Below, piece by piece: positions 4,843 to 6,640 of a stretch of DNA of 6,640 nt. Made by a program: the position numbers and the translations under genes. Position 1 is the stretch's first letter. The number at the start of each line of letters is the position of its first letter. The stretch is from Actinomycetes bacterium (GTDB lineage Bacteria > Actinomycetota > Actinomycetes > Actinomycetales > Cellulomonadaceae): assembly GCA_023412515.1 (NCBI GenBank), contig JAEYNO010000248.1, positions 1 to 6,640 of the forward strand. Reading direction: 5' to 3'. Under the pieces are notes generated by a model. It was not told where the DNA came from. It made no database searches and was given only the letters and a program-made list of their open reading frames with translations.

Positions 4843-5542
4843 CAGCCTGCGCGCGGGCGGCGGCGAGCCCCGCACGGCACCGCGCACCCCCAAGAAGGAC
4901 TCCGGCGTCCTCGTGATCGGGCTCGGCCGGTTCGGGTCCGCGATCGCCGCGACCCTCGACCGGCTCGGCCAGGACGTGCTCGCGGTCGAGCGCAACCCCG
5001 ACCTGGTCGCGCAGTGGTCGGGGCGGATCCCGCTCGTCGAGGCCGACGCGGTCAACCCCGACGCGCTCGAGCAGCTCGGCGCGCGCGAGTTCCCCGTGGC
5101 CGTCGTCGGCGTCGGGTCGTACCTCGAGGCGTCGGTGCTCATCACGGGCAACCTCGTCGACATCGGCGTGCCGCAGATCTGGGCCAAGGCGATCTCGAGC
5201 GAGCACGCGCGCATCCTGCAGCGCATCGGGGCGCACCACGTCGTGCTGCCCGAGGCCGACGCCGGGTCTCGCGTCGCGCACCTGGTCAGCGGCAAGATGC
5301 TCGACTACATCGAGGTCGAGGACGGCTTCACCGTCGTCAAGATGCGACCGCCGAAGGAGACGCAGGGCTTCACGCTCGCGCAGTCCAAGGTGCGCGAGCG
5401 CTACGGCGTGACCATCATCGGCGTGAAGTCCCCCGGGATCGACTTCCAGTACGCGACGCCCGAGACCCGCATCTCGGCCAACGACCTGGTCATCGTCGGC
5501 GGCCACGCCGACCTGCTCGAGCGGTTCGCCGCCCGGCCCTGA
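4835..5542 (+). CDS. ktrA: Potassium uptake regulatory subunit with RCK domains, KtrA/TrkA family
   Basis: A 235-residue cytoplasmic protein that assembles as a ring beneath the KtrB pore and gates it by binding nucleotides. After a polar leader of about 22 residues comes the RCK_N Rossmann domain. VIGLGRFGSAIA carries the dinucleotide motif GxGxxG (Gly29, Gly31, Gly34), and Glu52 at the end of the second strand (LAVERNP) is the usual ribose-contacting acid. RCK_C follows from about residue 150 (KMLDYIEVEDGFTVVKM to IVGGHADLLERF). There is one RCK_N/RCK_C pair, as in Ktr, not the doubled form of E. coli TrkA. In several Gram-positives the RCK_C domain binds c-di-AMP; I cannot show that here. 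The TTG start overlaps the ktrB stop by 8 bases, implying translational coupling and matched subunit production. Confidence 0.94.
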   Translation: MADSLRAGGGEPRTAPRTPKKDSGVLVIGLGRFGSAIAATLDRLGQDVLAVERNPDLVAQWSGRIPLVEADAVNPDALEQLGAREFPVAVVGVGSYLEASVLITGNLVDIGVPQIWAKAISSEHARILQRIGAHHVVLPEADAGSRVAHLVSGKMLDYIEVEDGFTVVKMRPPKETQGFTLAQSKVRERYGVTIIGVKSPGIDFQYATPETRISANDLVIVGGHADLLERFAARP

Positions 5543-5589
5543 CCGACGGCGTCGACCCGGCGACCGCACCAGCAGGGAGGGGCACGCGC

Positions 5590-6567
5590 ATGGCGAAGGC
5601 GTCGGGCAAGAAGTCGAGCAAGCAGTCGGACAAGAAGTCGGGCAAGAAGTCGGGCACGACGGCGCGCAGGACGTCGGACACGAAGGCACCCGGGACGGGC
5701 ACGACGACCGACGCCGACCTGACCGCGCGTCGCGACGCCGCGGTCGAGCTGCTGCGCGCCCGGCCCGGGCTGCGCGTGGCCGACGTCGACGCGCGGGCGA
5801 CGCCCGGGTTCGACGGCTCGCGCGGCGACGGCGAGCGCACGCTCGCGGCGATCGGGCAGGACCTGTCCGACCTGCAGGAACGCCTCTACGCGCACGGCCG
5901 CACGGGCGGCGACCGGTCCGTCCTGCTCGTGCTGCAGGGCCTCGACACCGCCGGCAAGGGCGGCATCGTGCGGCACGTGCTCGGCCTGGTCGACCCGCAG
6001 GGCGTCGCGCTGCGGTCCTTCGGCGTGCCGACGCCCGAGGAACGCCGTCACCACTACCTGTGGCGCGTGCGACGCGCGCTGCCGCCCGCGGGCCGCATCG
6101 GGGTCTTCGACCGCTCGCACTACGAGGACGTGCTGGTCGCGCGCGTCGACGAGCTCGTGCCGCCCGACGTGTGGCGGGCCCGCTACGACGAGATCAACCG
6201 GTTCGAGGCACGCGTCGCCGCGGCGGGCACCACGGTCGTCAAGGTGCTGCTGTGGGTGTCGCCGGACGAGCAGTACGCGCGCCTGCACGAGCGGCTCGAG
6301 CGCCCCGAGAAGCACTGGAAGTACGACCCGTCGGACGTCGACGCCCGCCTGCGCCGGCCCGCCTACGAGGCGGCGTACCAGGACGTGCTCGACCGCACCA
6401 GCACCGACGTCGCGCCCTGGTACGTCGTGCCGGCCGACCGCAAGTGGTACGCCCGCCTGGCCGTGAGCGCCCTGCTGCACCGCGCCCTGTCCGACCTCGA
6501 CCTGGGCTGGCCCACGGCGAGCTACGACGTCGCGGCCGAGCGCGCACGGCTCGAGGCGACGCGCTGA
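5590..6567 (+). CDS. ppk2: Polyphosphate kinase 2 family (PPK2), polyphosphate:nucleotide phosphotransferase
   Basis: A 325-residue kinase that transfers phosphate between inorganic polyphosphate and nucleotides. The P-loop kinase core runs from about residue 85 to 305. Walker A is LQGLDTAGKGG (Asp119, Lys123), Walker B is GVFDRSHYEDVLV (Asp174, Arg175), and the basic lid is RLERPEKHWKYDPSD (235-249). The stretches LWRVRRALP and STDVAPWYVVPADRKWY resemble class III PPK2 as I recall it, enzymes able to phosphorylate AMP and ADP; class assignment is by eye. The first 40 residues are a low-complexity Lys/Ser/Thr tail made largely by a 12-base tandem repeat, not part of the catalytic fold. The ATG at 5590 has GGGAGG 9 bases upstream. 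It follows ktrA after 47 bases with no hairpin seen between, so co-transcription is likely, and a strong stem follows the stop. Confidence 0.93.
   Translation: MAKASGKKSSKQSDKKSGKKSGTTARRTSDTKAPGTGTTTDADLTARRDAAVELLRARPGLRVADVDARATPGFDGSRGDGERTLAAIGQDLSDLQERLYAHGRTGGDRSVLLVLQGLDTAGKGGIVRHVLGLVDPQGVALRSFGVPTPEERRHHYLWRVRRALPPAGRIGVFDRSHYEDVLVARVDELVPPDVWRARYDEINRFEARVAAAGTTVVKVLLWVSPDEQYARLHERLERPEKHWKYDPSDVDARLRRPAYEAAYQDVLDRTSTDVAPWYVVPADRKWYARLAVSALLHRALSDLDLGWPTASYDVAAERARLEATR
5602..5649 (+). repeat. 12-base tandem repeat, four units, encoding the Lys/Ser tail of PPK2
   Basis: Four adjacent 12-base units start at 5602, 5614, 5626 and 5638 with consensus TCGGGCAAGAAG, differing by one or two substitutions; the first and fourth are identical. 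A fifth, decayed copy begins at 5650. Each unit encodes Ser-Gly/Ser/Asp-Lys-Lys/Gln in frame, so gain or loss of units would change tail length without a frameshift. Confidence 0.8.
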
Positions 6568-6572
6568 CGCGC

Positions 6573-6611
6573 GGTCGTGCGTCGCCGCCCGGCGGACGAC
6601 GACGCACGACC
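6573..6611 (+). terminator. Strong hairpin ending the ktrB-ktrA-ppk2 transcription unit
   Basis: GGTCGTGCGTCG at 6573-6584 is perfectly complementary to 6600-6611, a 12-bp stem starting 5 bases after the ppk2 stop. Its 15-base loop holds a small secondary stem (CCG 6585-6587 with CGG 6593-6595). No T-tract follows. The remaining bases to the window end (6612-6640) show nothing I can assign. Confidence 0.65.
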
Positions 6612-6640
6612 CGGGAGCGGCCGGCGGGGTGGTCGCCCGC

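Noticed and set aside
3439..5295. A minus-strand open frame of about 600 codons across ktrB and ktrA
   Set aside because: Its product is Arg/Asp/His-rich with no recognisable domain, and the opposite strand encodes two well-defined protein families over the same stretch.

Overview
The window is very GC-rich DNA with coding third positions that are almost all G or C. GTG and TTG starts are used and the reading frames are tightly packed. The gene content points to an actinobacterium, probably a Cellulomonas-like member of the Micrococcales: an excisionase-type HTH gene paired with a 32-residue bS22-like gene, an AcuC-type deacetylase, a Ktr/Trk potassium system with a single-RCK subunit, and a class III-like PPK2. 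The genus is inferred from gene style, not from a marker gene.

Left part, minus strand. Bases 1-36 look like the last codons of a plus-strand gene that enters from outside. It converges on a LacI-family repressor gene (107-1153), and a nested hairpin lies between the two. A near-perfect LacI-type operator lies upstream of the repressor start, inside a candidate promoter, so autoregulation is likely. Next come two strong hairpins, then a very small gene for a bS22/AURKAIP1-COX24-like ribosomal protein (1338-1436), then a 78-residue excisionase-type HTH protein (1640-1876). From memory, the same pair of small genes occurs in mycobacteria as Rv0500A-Rv0500B. An acuC-like histone-deacetylase-superfamily gene follows (2068-3276).

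Right part, plus strand. A 192-bp divergent intergenic region (3277-3468) contains no TA dinucleotide and three CACGTG hexamers. From it leads a compact likely operon: ktrB/trkH-like channel (3469-4842), ktrA/trkA-like RCK regulator (TTG start at 4835, overlapping the ktrB stop by 8 bases) and a PPK2 polyphosphate kinase (5590-6567), closed by a 12-bp-stem hairpin just after the ppk2 stop. The first two genes form a nucleotide-gated potassium uptake unit. PPK2 interconverts polyphosphate and nucleotides, so the operon may couple potassium, adenine nucleotide state and the polyphosphate polyanion pool; that link is inference.

I see no mobile elements, CRISPR arrays, tRNA or rRNA genes. No wholly new system is evident. 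The most interesting signals are the regulatory repeats, the tiny bS22-type gene with its HTH partner, and the polyphosphate kinase with a Lys/Ser repeat tail in a potassium operon.
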